Notes: generated by a model from the sequence alone, not told the origin. A stretch of DNA of 35,423 bases from CAHJWO01 sp964245885 (GCA_964245885.1 CAXTOX010000029.1:1-35423); one strand, 5' to 3'; counted from the first letter of the stretch, positions 24,507-33,155 are shown. Program-made: numbers and translations.

Positions 24507-25495
24507 GGCACCGGCAATCCGGCGAAAATTCGCTGCACGACAGCCTCACTAGTTAACTCCTCCGCTTCGGCCTCGTAGCTGAGGATGATGCGGTGGCGCA
24601 GCACGTCCAGCCCGATGCTCTTCACGTCCTGCGGCGTCACGTACCCGCGTCCGTGCAGGAACGCGTACGCCCGCGCCGCCAGCGTCAGGTTAATCGTCGC
24701 GCGCGGACTCGCCCCGCAACGGATCATCCCCTCCAACCGCGCGCCGGGCAGGACCGCCCCCGGGTCGCGCGTCGCAAAGACCACGTCCACGATGTAGTCC
24801 TTCACCCGGTCGTCGATGTACACGGAGTTGACTACCTCGCGCGCCTTGACGATATCCTGCGGCTCCACGGTGGATTGTACGCCGAGCTTCGGCATGCTCG
24901 TGCCCATCACGTCCAGGATCTGCCGTTCCTCGGCGCGCGACGGGTACGTAATGTTCAGCTTCAACATGAAGCGGTCCAACTGCGCCTCGGGCAACTGGTA
25001 GGTGCCTTCCTGGTCGAGCGGGTTCTGCGTCGCCAACACCAGGAACGGGTCGGGCAGCTTGTACGTCGTCTCGCCGAGGGTCACCTGCCGCTCCTGCATC
25101 GCTTCGAGGAGCGCGCTCTGCACCTTGGCCGGCGCGCGGTTGACCTCGTCGGCGAGGATCAGGTTGGAAAACAGCGGCCCCTGTTTCGTGGTAAAATCAC
25201 CGGTCTTCGGATTGTAGACGAGCGTGCCGATCAGGTCCGCCGGCAGCAGGTCGGGCGTGAACTGGATGCGCGAAAACCCCGTCTGGATGCACGCCGCGAG
25301 CGTCTTGACCGTGAGCGTCTTGGCGAGGCCCGGCACGCCTTCGAGCAGGACGTGGCCGTTGGCCAGCAGGCCAATCAGGAGGCGGTCCACGAGGTATTTT
25401 TGGCCCACCACCACGCGGCCGAGTTCCGTCTGGAGCGGGGCAATCCAGCGGCTGTGTTCCTGCACGGCTTGGGTCAATTCCTGGGTCGTCGTCAT
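24503..25495 (-). CDS. MoxR-family AAA+ ATPase
   Basis: Chaperone-like ATPase that matures or activates protein complexes together with vWA proteins. The 330 residues have Walker A GVPGLAKT (53-60), Walker B LILADE with the MoxR-typical NRAPAKVQSALLEAMQERQV, sensor 1 LVLATQNPLDQEGTYQLPEAQLDRF and the C-terminal lid domain. I place the start at the ATG at 25495 (MTTTQELTQ); an upstream in-frame start at 25522 would add nine residues. It heads the bat operon. Its stop overlaps a candidate GTG start of the inserted antitoxin gene. Confidence 0.93.
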   Translation of the reverse strand: MTTTQELTQAVQEHSRWIAPLQTELGRVVVGQKYLVDRLLIGLLANGHVLLEGVPGLAKTLTVKTLAACIQTGFSRIQFTPDLLPADLIGTLVYNPKTGDFTTKQGPLFSNLILADEVNRAPAKVQSALLEAMQERQVTLGETTYKLPDPFLVLATQNPLDQEGTYQLPEAQLDRFMLKLNITYPSRAEERQILDVMGTSMPKLGVQSTVEPQDIVKAREVVNSVYIDDRVKDYIVDVVFATRDPGAVLPGARLEGMIRCGASPRATINLTLAARAYAFLHGRGYVTPQDVKSIGLDVLRHRIILSYEAEAEELTSEAVVQRIFAGLPVP

Positions 25496-25571
25496 CCTGG
25501 TTGAGATTGTAGCGTGGGACACGCCCGGCGGAAAGCGCGTTCAATCGGCTCCTGCGGCCGGATCGTGCGGC

Positions 25572-25937
25572 TCACTCCCGGTAAAACGAAAACGGCTCCC
25601 CCACCTGGCGGGTTTCGTAGTCCGGTTTGCCCACGATCACCTTGTAGACCTTGCCGTTCTCCTGCGGCATTCGCACCTGAAAACTGTATTCGCCGTCGAT
25701 CTGGCGGGTGTTCAATCCGCCTTTGCCGAACGTGATCTGCTGCTCGGGCTGCGGCGTGAAATGTTTGCCGACGATGATGCCTTCCACGCGGCCCGTCGCG
25801 CTCACCCCCTGCGAAAAACTGCACACCGCGTACAGGATCAACCCGAGGATCGCCGCGCCGACCCCCACGGCGACCAGCGCGTCCCGCCGCCGCGTGTCCG
25901 GCACCACGCGGCGCGTTGCGGGAGGGAGCGGCGGCAT
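25572..25937 (-). CDS. Small membrane-anchored protein of unknown function
   Basis: Not recognised. The 121 residues have a basic N-terminus (RRVVPDTRRRD), one membrane helix (about 21-43, LVAVGVGAAILGLILYAVCSF) and an extracytoplasmic domain of about 75 residues rich in beta-strand pattern (GRVEGIIVGKHFTPQPEQQITFG, YKVIVGKPDYETRQVG). It lies nine bases after the transporter gene upstream and 76 before moxR, all on one strand, so it may be co-transcribed with either. Confidence 0.65.
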   Translation of the reverse strand: MPPLPPATRRVVPDTRRRDALVAVGVGAAILGLILYAVCSFSQGVSATGRVEGIIVGKHFTPQPEQQITFGKGGLNTRQIDGEYSFQVRMPQENGKVYKVIVGKPDYETRQVGEPFSFYRE

Positions 25938-25946
25938 GGGACGGCG

Positions 25947-27452
25947 TTACTTGTCCGCCGGACGCGGCGGGTGCGGCGGCGCGGACTGCGGCGGCACCGG
26001 CACGTTGTCTTCCAGCGGCGGCGCGGCGCGGCGCGGGCCGTCGGCGTCGGACTTGCCGTGCGTGGCCGTTTCCACCTGTTTGTTCACATCCTCCAAACCG
26101 GCGATGGCCGCGCCTCCCAGGGGAATGAAATGCCGTCCGCGTCCGCTCATCTCCCAAACGTAGCGGCGCAGCAGCACCTTGACCGTCGCCGACAGCGGCA
26201 CGGCCAGCACCGCGCCGATGGGGCCGCCCAGCAGCAACCCCCAGCCAAACACCGACAGGATCACCGTCACCGGATGCAGGCCGACGGAGTCGCCGACGAT
26301 CTTGGGCGAGATGATCGTGCTCTCCAGCGTCTGGACGATGAACATGATCAGCACCACGTAGAATGGGTGCCACACGTCGCCGTATTGGATGATCGCGATG
26401 AGGATCGCCGGGATGTAGCACAGGATGATGCCCAGGTACGGAATGAACGTCAGCACGAGGACCAGCAGCCCGATGAAAAACGAGAAATCCAGCCCCAGGA
26501 TGGCGAGGCTGCCGCCGATGAGAAACGCGTCGATCGTGCTGACGACGAGCTGCCCGCGGAAGAAAGCGACGATGTAGCCGTTGACCTCCAGCAGGACGCT
26601 GACGACCTCTTTCTTGAAGGGCGAATCGCGGATGGGCAGGTATTCGTTCCAGTGCCGGGCGATGTTCCGCGATTCTGCCAGCAGGAAGTACAGGTAAACG
26701 GGGATGATGACGGCATCGAGCAGCGCGCCGGCCGCGCCGAGGACGCCGCCGACGGAGCTGATGAGCACCTTCCACACGCTGTCGAGTACGGCGGGGATCT
26801 TACTCTGCAAAGCGGGGAGCTGCTTCTGGATGTAGTTCCGCAGACCATTGGGCTGGACCACGGTGCTCGGGGCCGGCCCGTCCTTGGGCGGGAAGCCGGC
26901 GTTGGGCGGAGCGGGCGAGGCATCCGGCGCCTCCGAGGGCGGGGCCGACGCACCGGGGGAAGCCTCCGGCGCGGCGGATGGATCGGGCGAAGGGGCAGGC
27001 GAAGGCTTCGCGCCCGGCATGAGTCCGTTGAGCTTGTCGAGCCGTTTCTCAGTGGCGTCGAGCAGCGACAGGAGGCGCGTCTGCGCCTTGTGCGCGTACT
27101 CGGGCGCGCCTTGCACCATGCTGGAGGTCGAATCGTAAATCCGTGGGACGACCACCACGCCCAGGGTGCCAAGCAGGAGCAGGATCATCAGGAACACCAC
27201 CAGCACCGCCCACGTCCGCGACAGCCGCGTGCGCGCCGTCAACATCCGCACGAGAGGCTCCAGCAGGTACGCCAGCACCGCCGCCAGCGCGAAGGGCAGC
27301 AGCACCGGCTGGAAGAACGCCACCGCCTGGCCAAACAGGCCGATGATCGTCAACGCCACCGCGCCGCCTACGACGATGGCCAGGTAGGTGAAGACCGTCC
27401 AGAGGGCGCGGCGCTGCCAGGCAGTGGGATAGTTCCTCATAGGCCGTCGCAT
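25947..27452 (-). CDS. AI-2E/PerM-family membrane transporter
   Basis: Predicted exporter or permease of the AI-2E transporter (UPF0118/PerM) family, with about eight membrane helices. N-terminal helices (FTYLAIVVGGAVALTIIGLFG, LAAVLAYLLEPLV) precede a long extracytoplasmic region. Then come the conserved helices LAILGLDFSFFIGLLVLVLTFIPYLG, VLIMFIVQTLESTIISPKIVGDSVGLHP and VFGWGLLLGGPIGAVLAVPL. At about 500 residues it is longer than typical (about 350). Most of the excess is a Pro/Ala/Ser/Asp-rich stretch (roughly residues 150-210) in the extracytoplasmic loop plus a charged C-terminal tail. Starts at 27452 and 27440 are both plausible. Substrate unknown. Confidence 0.85.
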   Translation of the reverse strand: MRRPMRNYPTAWQRRALWTVFTYLAIVVGGAVALTIIGLFGQAVAFFQPVLLPFALAAVLAYLLEPLVRMLTARTRLSRTWAVLVVFLMILLLLGTLGVVVVPRIYDSTSSMVQGAPEYAHKAQTRLLSLLDATEKRLDKLNGLMPGAKPSPAPSPDPSAAPEASPGASAPPSEAPDASPAPPNAGFPPKDGPAPSTVVQPNGLRNYIQKQLPALQSKIPAVLDSVWKVLISSVGGVLGAAGALLDAVIIPVYLYFLLAESRNIARHWNEYLPIRDSPFKKEVVSVLLEVNGYIVAFFRGQLVVSTIDAFLIGGSLAILGLDFSFFIGLLVLVLTFIPYLGIILCYIPAILIAIIQYGDVWHPFYVVLIMFIVQTLESTIISPKIVGDSVGLHPVTVILSVFGWGLLLGGPIGAVLAVPLSATVKVLLRRYVWEMSGRGRHFIPLGGAAIAGLEDVNKQVETATHGKSDADGPRRAAPPLEDNVPVPPQSAPPHPPRPADK

Positions 27453-27684
27453 GATGGTGGCGATCATCTTGACGCGCAAGCGACCACTGCCGTTTGTAAA
27501 AGTTTGCCGCTTTCCCGCTTTCGGGTGTTCAAGGCTTGCAGCGGCCGGACCAAACCACTAGCCTTCGCTGAGATGTCGCCAAACAAGCTTCGTTCAAGCG
27601 CATAGTCTACCTCGTGACGCTGGAGTGCTCGCGCGAACCGTTCAAGGCCGACGCGCCCACCCCCCCCCGCCGCAGACGACCCGG

Positions 27685-29064
27685 CTACATCGCCGCGATG
27701 ATGCCGTCGCCGAACTCCGAGCACTTCACCTCGGTCGCGCCGTCCATCTGGCGGGCGAAATCGTACGTCACCTTCTTGCTGGCAATCGCCCCGTTAAGGC
27801 CCTTGATGATGAGGTCGGCCGCCTCGTTCCAGCCCAGGTAGCGAAACATCATCTCGCCCGACAGGATCACCGACCCGGGGTTGACCCGGTCCAGGTTGGC
27901 GTACTTCGGCGCGGTGCCGTGGGTCGCCTCGAAGATCGCGTGGCCCGTGCGGTAGTTGATGTTGCCGCCCGGCGCGATGCCGATGCCGCCGACCTGCGCC
28001 GCGAGCGCGTCGGAGAGGTAATCGCCGTTGAGGTTGAGCGTGGCAATCACGTCGAAGTCCTCCGGCCGCGTGAGCACCTGCTGGAGCGTGATGTCGGCGA
28101 TGGCGTCCTTGACGATGATCTTGCCCGCCTTCTGCGCGGCCTTCATCTCGTCGTTGGCCGCCGCCTCGCCTTGGGCGGCCTTGGTCTTTTCCCAGATCGC
28201 CCAGGAATACGTCTGCCCGCCGAACTTCTTGTCCGCCAATTCGTAGCCCCAGTCGCGGAACGCGCCTTCGGTGAACTTCATGATGTTGCCTTTGTGTACG
28301 AGGGTCACGCTCTTACGCTTCTGGGCGACGGCGTACTCGATGGCCGCTTCGACGAGCCGGCGCGTGCCGATCTTGCTGACGGGCTTGATGCCGATGCCCA
28401 CTTCCAGCGGCGAATCGGCGTAGCCGGTGGCGTTCTCGGCGTGGGTTTCCGGGGCGTCGCCGTGGACCCATTCGGCGGTGGCGGTCGAAGTGCCGAAGCG
28501 GATTTTCTTGAAGTCCGCCGGGAACGTCACGGCCAGGAACTCAAGTACCTTCTGCGCCTCGCCGGTGCCGGCCTGGTACTCGATGCCGGCGTAGATGTCC
28601 TCGGTGTTCTCGCGGAAGATGACCATGTCGACCTTCTCCGGCCGCTTCACGGGCGAGGGCACGCCGCTGAAATACTGCACGGGCCGCAGGCACACGTAGA
28701 GGTCGAGCAGTTGGCGCAGGGCGACGTTGAGCGAGCGGATGCCGCCGCCAACGGGCGTGGTGAGCGGCCCCTTGATGCCCACCAGATAGTGGCGGAACGC
28801 CTCGACCGTCTCATCTGGCAGCCAGTTGTCGAACTGGTCCTTGGCCGACTGTCCGGCGAACACCTCGAACCAAGCGATCTTCTTCTGGCCGCCGTAGGCT
28901 TTCTCGACCGCCGCGTCGAGCACGCGCACGCTGGCAGCCCAGATGTCCGGCCCCGTGCCGTCACCGCGGATGAAGGGGATGACGGGCTGGTCGGGAACCT
29001 GGAGTTTGCCGCCGGAAATCGTGATGGTTTCTCCGGTGGTCGGGGCGGCGGGGGCGGTGGCCAT
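27685..29064 (-). CDS. icd: Isocitrate dehydrogenase, NADP-type
   Basis: Oxidative decarboxylation of isocitrate to 2-oxoglutarate in the TCA cycle. The 459-residue protein shows the substrate-binding segment GGGIRSLNVALRQLLDLYVCLRP (Ser, Asn and Arg contacts), IFRENTEDIYAGIEY, the catalytic Lys/Tyr region, metal-binding NLNGDYLSDALAAQVGGIGIAPGGNI and the cofactor-site HGTAPKYANLDRVNPGSVILS. HGTAPKYA, as in the Escherichia coli enzyme, points to NADP use. Length is a little above the usual 416, partly from an Ala/Lys-rich insertion (AAQGEAAANDEMKAAQKAG). It is separated from the downstream transporter gene by about 230 bases in which only a C9 tract (27660-27668) is notable. Confidence 0.95.
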   Translation of the reverse strand: MATAPAAPTTGETITISGGKLQVPDQPVIPFIRGDGTGPDIWAASVRVLDAAVEKAYGGQKKIAWFEVFAGQSAKDQFDNWLPDETVEAFRHYLVGIKGPLTTPVGGGIRSLNVALRQLLDLYVCLRPVQYFSGVPSPVKRPEKVDMVIFRENTEDIYAGIEYQAGTGEAQKVLEFLAVTFPADFKKIRFGTSTATAEWVHGDAPETHAENATGYADSPLEVGIGIKPVSKIGTRRLVEAAIEYAVAQKRKSVTLVHKGNIMKFTEGAFRDWGYELADKKFGGQTYSWAIWEKTKAAQGEAAANDEMKAAQKAGKIIVKDAIADITLQQVLTRPEDFDVIATLNLNGDYLSDALAAQVGGIGIAPGGNINYRTGHAIFEATHGTAPKYANLDRVNPGSVILSGEMMFRYLGWNEAADLIIKGLNGAIASKKVTYDFARQMDGATEVKCSEFGDGIIAAM

Positions 29065-29199
29065 AAAGGGTGCTTGTAAAGGATTGTTTTACGAAACGCA
29101 AAGAGGGCTGCAACCAAACACCTTTTCCCTCTCAAAGCCAAAGAAAAATCGCCGGTGCCAGACGCGTGTTTTTCCTTTGACCGACCGCGTGTCTGCGCC

Positions 29200-30069
29200 A
29201 TGCTCGCGCGGATGGTCCACACGACGTTCGACGCCCTGGCACCGCCGCACTCCGCGCCGGTGGCCGCGTCGCCGTTTTCCTGGCAGTTCCCGCGCTGGAA
29301 CGTCAGCCGTCACGCGGCCACCTTCCGCGCGGCGGACGCGTTCGTGGTCTCGGTCCAGAAGAGCGGCCGGACGTGGGTGCGGGTGTTCATGGCGGCGTAC
29401 TTCGCCGGACGCGGCGCGCCCGCGCCGGTATACACCCACGACCTCTGGGAGCACGTCACCAAGGGCTGCACTGGCGAACGGCTGCGCGGCAAGTGGCTCA
29501 TCCCCCGCGCCGACGCGGCGTGCAAGCCCATCCTGCTCGTGGCGCGCGACCCGCGCGACTTGATGGTGTCGCTTTTCTTCCACCTGCAACGGCGGGCGCG
29601 CACCTACCGCGGGGACCTGCCGGCGTTGCTGCGTCACCCGGTCTACGGGGTACGCTCGGTGGTGGCCATCATGAACCGCTGGCTCCGCGAATGGGATCGC
29701 CCCGGCCACCTGCACCTCTTCCGTTACGAGGACGCCCGCACGGACCCGGCGGCGGCGTTTGCCCGGGCCGTGCGTTTCCTGCAGCCGGAGATGGAACTCG
29801 ACGAGGAGGCGCTGGAGCGTGCGGTGGAGATCGCCAGCTTCGAGAACATGCGGCGGCTGGAAACGGGTGACTCCCACGCGCAGGGAGCCGAACTCGTGGC
29901 CGGCCTCAAAGGGGAAGCCCTGCGCCCGTGCGATGACCGCGACCTCGACAGCTACAAGGTGCGCCGCGGCAAGGTGGGCGGGTACGTGGATTATCTGGAC
30001 GCGACGGACATCGCGTTCCTCGACCGCGAGATCAAGGCGCTGGACCCGCGCTATGGTTATCAGGAATAG
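29200..30069 (+). CDS. Sulfotransferase-domain protein
   Basis: Probable transfer of sulfate from PAPS to a hydroxyl or amine acceptor. The 289 residues have the 5'-phosphosulfate loop VSVQKSGRTWVRVFMAAYF (family YPKSGTTW), the 3'-phosphate site LLVARDPRDLMVSLFFHLQ, and near the end KVRRGKVGGYVDYL, matching the RKGxxGDW motif. This matches the cytosolic-type or bacterial sulfotransferase layout. The start is uncertain: ATGs at 29200 and 29212 are both possible and neither has a good ribosome-binding site. It diverges from icd. The acceptor is unknown; sulfated exopolysaccharide or glycolipid is speculative. Confidence 0.83.
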   Translation: MLARMVHTTFDALAPPHSAPVAASPFSWQFPRWNVSRHAATFRAADAFVVSVQKSGRTWVRVFMAAYFAGRGAPAPVYTHDLWEHVTKGCTGERLRGKWLIPRADAACKPILLVARDPRDLMVSLFFHLQRRARTYRGDLPALLRHPVYGVRSVVAIMNRWLREWDRPGHLHLFRYEDARTDPAAAFARAVRFLQPEMELDEEALERAVEIASFENMRRLETGDSHAQGAELVAGLKGEALRPCDDRDLDSYKVRRGKVGGYVDYLDATDIAFLDREIKALDPRYGYQE

Positions 30070-30104
30070 ATCCTATGAACCGCACAAATCCTGTAAGAAA
30101 GCGT

Positions 30105-30295
30105 GTGAGAAGCCCCCGCCGCAGGCGTCGTCACAGATGGTAGGGATGGCTCTCCGAGCCGTTCCCTGTTTTGGATTGGAATGACCGCGCCCATCCTTCG
30201 ACGTTCCTTTTGCCAGAAAATCTAGGGAGCGGCTCGGAGGGCCATCCCTACCATCTGTGACGACGCCTGCGGCGGGCTGCCCAGACACTTCTCAC
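30105..30295. repeat. 191-bp imperfect palindrome with 60-bp arms
   Basis: Left arm 30105-30167 and right arm 30223-30295 are near-perfect reverse complements. They share GTGAGAAG/CTTCTCAC at the outer ends, CGCCGCAGGCGTCGTCACAG, GGTAGGGATGG and the self-complementary core GGCTCTCCGAGCC. It fills most of the 288-base gap between the convergent sulfotransferase and kinase genes. A solo copy of the core lies in batE. Confidence 0.9.
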
Positions 30296-30357
30296 CCGTT
30301 TTCTGAGACCTATAAAGCCGGTGGCACCACCCACAAAGGGTCTGCCGATGATCTCAG

Positions 30358-32073
30358 TCAAAGCTTCAGCTTTTGCAGGACGCCCACCCCCCGACGCGGT
30401 TTGGCGGCGCGCTTGGCGCACTGGGCAGGTTGGTAGCCGGTCATCGTCTGGCTGATGATGGCCCGGAGCGCGGCATGGGTCACCGGCTTGAGGACCACCG
30501 CGTCCAGCGCGGGTGAAGGCGTGCGGGTTTCCTCCCCGCTGTAGCCGGTGAGCAGGATGACGCGCGTCCCCGACGAGATCCGCTTGATCTCGGCCGCCAG
30601 TTCCTCGCCCTGCATGTGCGGCATCGCCCGATCCGTGATGACCAGATCGAACGTCTGCGCTTGAAACTTCTCCAGTGCTTCGCGGCCATCCAGGGCCGTC
30701 TCTACCATGTGCAGGTCGTGCGCGAGGTAATGCCGCAGGATGTTGACGAACACCGGCTGATCGTCCACGACCAGGACCCGCCAGGGACGCTGGACCTCGA
30801 GTCCCGCCACTTCGGCCGGAGCCGCGGCGGCTGTCGGCGGCGGCTGGAAGGGCAGCAGGAAGGTGAACGTGGTGCCCAGGCCGGGGGTGCTTTGCAGGTC
30901 GATGCGCCCGCCGTGGCGCTGCATCGTGCCGTAGACCATCGCCAGCCCCAGCCCCGTGCCCTTCTGGCCCTTGGTCGTAAAGAAGGGCTCCAGGCAGCGC
31001 CGGCGCGTTTCCTCGTCCATGCCGGTACCCGTGTCCTGGACCTCCAGCGCCACTTCCTGGCCCTGCGTGCGCGTGCGCAGCGTGATCTCGCCCCCGCGCG
31101 GCAGGGCGTCCACCGCGTTGAAGATCAGGTTGGTGAGCATCTCGCGCAACTCCGCCGCGTCGGCCAACAGCACGGGCAACTCCGGCTCCAACTCCATGTG
31201 CAGCCGGATCGTCACCCCCTGGCCGAGCGCCTGACCGTGCCACCGTGGACGCGTCAACGCCACGGCCTGTTCGACGAGCGCGTTCAGCTCCACCGGCCGC
31301 CATTCCTGGTCGTGGTCCGCTTGCCGAAAGATGCTGCGCAGCCGTCCGAACATCCGCGCCGCGTCCTGCGCCGCCGTGATCACCGTGCCCAGGAACTCGT
31401 CCGATTTCGCCCGGTACGGCGTGTTCTCCAGTTCGCTGAGCAGCAGCTCGCTGTAGCCGAGGATCAGCGACAGCGAATTGTTGAAGTCGTGCGCCAGCCC
31501 CGCCGCCATTGAGCCGAGGGCGCTCAGGCGTTCGTGCTGGATGACCTGCTGCTGGGTCGAGCGCAGTTGGTGGAGGGTGTCCTCCAGCTGCGAGAGGGTT
31601 TGCCGCAACTCGCCGGTCCGCTCGCGCACGGTGTCTTCCAGCACGTCGTTCTGCCCGGCGAGCTGGCGGTGTTGGGCGCGGAGTTGGAGGAGGTGGCGGA
31701 TGCGCAGGAGCGCCTCGATCTGGTCAAAGGGTTTGGTCAGGAAGTCCGACGCCCCGGCCAGCAACGCCTGGTGCTTGCTCTCGGTGTTCACGTCGGCGGT
31801 GAGCACAAGGACGGGCAACACATCGTCCGGCGGGATGACCTGCTTCAACCGCGCCATGATCTCGAAGCCGCTGACGAAGGGCATCATCAGGTCGAGCAGG
31901 ATCAGGTCGGGCTGGAACTCGTGGAAGACGGCCATCACCTGCCGGGAATCCGACACGCACCGCAGCCGCGTGTAACCGGCGGCCGTCAGGATGTAGTCCA
32001 GCAAGGCGACGTTGGCCACCTCGTCGTCCACGATCAAAATTTTCATCCCGTTGAAGCGATTGGAAGCAGTCAT
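30358..32073 (-). CDS. Hybrid histidine kinase: receiver, kinase, receiver
   Basis: Cytoplasmic signalling kinase without membrane helices. The 571 residues are ordered as an N-terminal receiver (Asp61 in LILLDLMMP, Lys in LTKPF), a coiled coil (about 122-180), a dimerisation domain with phospho-His195 in AAGLAHDFNNSLSLILGYSE, and an ATPase domain (N-box Asn320 in TNLIFNAVDA, G1 DTGTGM, G2 KGTGLGL). A second receiver (Asp482 in LVITDRAMPHM) precedes a basic tail. The AHDFNN box is of the NtrB-like class. An N-terminal receiver suggests it is switched on by another kinase. M10 (32046) is an alternative start. A kinase remnant and a receiver-only protein lie upstream on the same strand. Confidence 0.92.
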   Translation of the reverse strand: MTASNRFNGMKILIVDDEVANVALLDYILTAAGYTRLRCVSDSRQVMAVFHEFQPDLILLDLMMPFVSGFEIMARLKQVIPPDDVLPVLVLTADVNTESKHQALLAGASDFLTKPFDQIEALLRIRHLLQLRAQHRQLAGQNDVLEDTVRERTGELRQTLSQLEDTLHQLRSTQQQVIQHERLSALGSMAAGLAHDFNNSLSLILGYSELLLSELENTPYRAKSDEFLGTVITAAQDAARMFGRLRSIFRQADHDQEWRPVELNALVEQAVALTRPRWHGQALGQGVTIRLHMELEPELPVLLADAAELREMLTNLIFNAVDALPRGGEITLRTRTQGQEVALEVQDTGTGMDEETRRRCLEPFFTTKGQKGTGLGLAMVYGTMQRHGGRIDLQSTPGLGTTFTFLLPFQPPPTAAAAPAEVAGLEVQRPWRVLVVDDQPVFVNILRHYLAHDLHMVETALDGREALEKFQAQTFDLVITDRAMPHMQGEELAAEIKRISSGTRVILLTGYSGEETRTPSPALDAVVLKPVTHAALRAIISQTMTGYQPAQCAKRAAKPRRGVGVLQKLKL

Positions 32074-32099
32074 AAGTAGAGAAGAGGTAGACAGCCGAA

Positions 32100-32483
32100 C
32101 TAACCGAGGTGCCGGTTGGACGGGTTGTCCTTGATGTAGAGCAGCGTGCAGGCGGCCTGGCCGGGCCGGCTCGCCGCAGACGGATGCCCCGGGGTGGTTT
32201 CGCGCACGACGGTCGCCCCGGCGCGGCTCAACGGCAAACGCACCCAGAACGTGCTCCCCCGGCCCGGGACCGTTTTGACGCCGACCGTCCCGCCCATGGC
32301 TTCGGTCAGGCGCTTGGACAAAGCCAGTCCCAAACCTGCGGCTTTCGCCCCGGGGAGTTCCACGGTGATGCCGCGCTCGGCGGCGAGCGGGCGGATGAGG
32401 TCCAGGGTCTCGCCGACGGCCTCCGATACGCGCATGGGTTCCAGCGACAACTGTGCTTCGTTCCTGGGGAGAGGAAGAGTCAT
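32100..32483 (-). pseudogene. Decayed hybrid histidine kinase remnant
   Basis: A 127-codon frame retains recognisable fragments of a hybrid kinase. RVSEAVGETLDLIRPLAAERGITVELPG normally precedes the ATP-binding domain. It is joined directly to AAGLGLALSKRLTEAMGGTVGV and GRGSTFWVRLPL, the G2 box and end of that domain. The N-box, G1 and F-box, about 90 residues, are missing. After a short linker, TLLYIKDNPSNRHLG is the beginning of a receiver domain that stops at once. The dimerisation domain is also absent. The frame survives without stops, so a short product might still be made, but it could not bind ATP normally. It starts 20 bases after the receiver gene ends. Confidence 0.8.
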
Positions 32484-32502
32484 CTGAAAAGAGCCCCGGT
32501 TT

Positions 32503-32910
32503 TCACACCCGCGCGGGGGGAGCACAGAGGGCGTTGAGCATCTCGGACACGCATTCGACGAGCTTGGCCATGGTCACCGGCTTGGCCAGCACGCGCGAGC
32601 CGCCGGAATACACCGGCCTGGCAGCCTCGCCCTCGGTCAGGAGGCTGGTCATGAACACGACGGGCACGTTCTTCAACCCGGGCACGGCCTGTAGACGCCG
32701 GGCCACGTCGCCGCCGTTGAGTCCGGGCATCTGGACATCGAGCAGGATAAGGTCGGGTCCGAAGACCCCGGCGGTGGTCAGGGCGCGGGTGGGATCGTTA
32801 AGTTCGTGCACTTGGAAACCCCCGTGCCGTTCGAGGGTCAACCGCACCATGCGCGTGGACGATGGATCGTTGTCGATCACCAAGACTCGTTTCGTGGCAC
32901 CTTCTCTCAT
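32503..32910 (-). CDS. Receiver-only response regulator
   Basis: A single receiver domain of 135 residues: acidic pocket VIDNDPSS, phospho-acceptor Asp58 in DLILLDVQMPGLNG, Thr/Ser switch in VVFMTS and Lys in VLAKPVTMAKL. No output domain, so it probably relays phosphate or controls a partner by binding. The first acidic position reads DND, where most have DDD, EDD or similar, still acidic. The ATG at 32910 is preferred. It is the first gene of a minus-strand signalling group and diverges from a LuxR-type regulator across a 282-base region rich in palindromes. Confidence 0.88.
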   Translation of the reverse strand: MREGATKRVLVIDNDPSSTRMVRLTLERHGGFQVHELNDPTRALTTAGVFGPDLILLDVQMPGLNGGDVARRLQAVPGLKNVPVVFMTSLLTEGEAARPVYSGGSRVLAKPVTMAKLVECVSEMLNALCAPPARV

Positions 32911-32969
32911 AGCGTGTAGCAAACGATGATTCTCATTGAAAGATTTTGCCGGCGCGAGCTGCCAGCGGA

Positions 32970-32994
32970 CCCCGGCCGGGGGTTACCGGTTACC
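32970..32994. repeat. Palindrome plus tandem heptamer between divergent regulators
   Basis: CCCCGGCCGGGG (32970-32981) is a perfect 12-bp palindrome. It is followed by two copies of GGTTACC (32981-32987, 32988-32994). The location, just upstream of the receiver-only gene, fits a regulatory site, but no factor can be assigned. Confidence 0.4.
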
Positions 32995-33099
32995 CGCGCC
33001 GCGGCTCTGCCCGAGTAGTAAAGCAAACCGCCTGCCTGCTGCGGAGGGGAATTCAGCCCAATTCCGGGGGAGGAAAAAACCCCAGCTAAATGCGCGTTG

Positions 33100-33115
33100 T
33101 GGGGTATATACCCCA
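33100..33115. promoter_or_regulatory. Perfect 16-bp palindrome TGGGGTATATACCCCA
   Basis: Exact dyad symmetry in the intergenic region 78 bases upstream of the LuxR-type regulator frame. Symmetric sites of this size bind dimeric regulators, including LuxR-type helix-turn-helix proteins. Autoregulation by the adjacent gene product is a reasonable guess, not shown. Confidence 0.5.
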
Positions 33116-33123
33116 TGGCCACC

Positions 33124-33155
33124 TTGAGATGAACCGCTACTAGTTTTCCTATAAA
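33124..33155 (+). promoter_or_regulatory. Candidate promoter of the LuxR-type regulator
   Basis: TTGAGA (33124-33129) and CTATAA (33149-33154) resemble -35 and -10 elements with a 19-base spacer, slightly long. The palindrome at 33100-33115 lies immediately upstream, where an activator would bind. Confidence 0.3.

Noticed and set aside
27604..27690. Reading frame IVYLVTLECSREPF resembling the start of ribosomal protein L33
   Set aside because: Similarity is limited to VTLEC. The zinc and basic motifs of L33 do not follow and the frame runs into the end of icd on the other strand.
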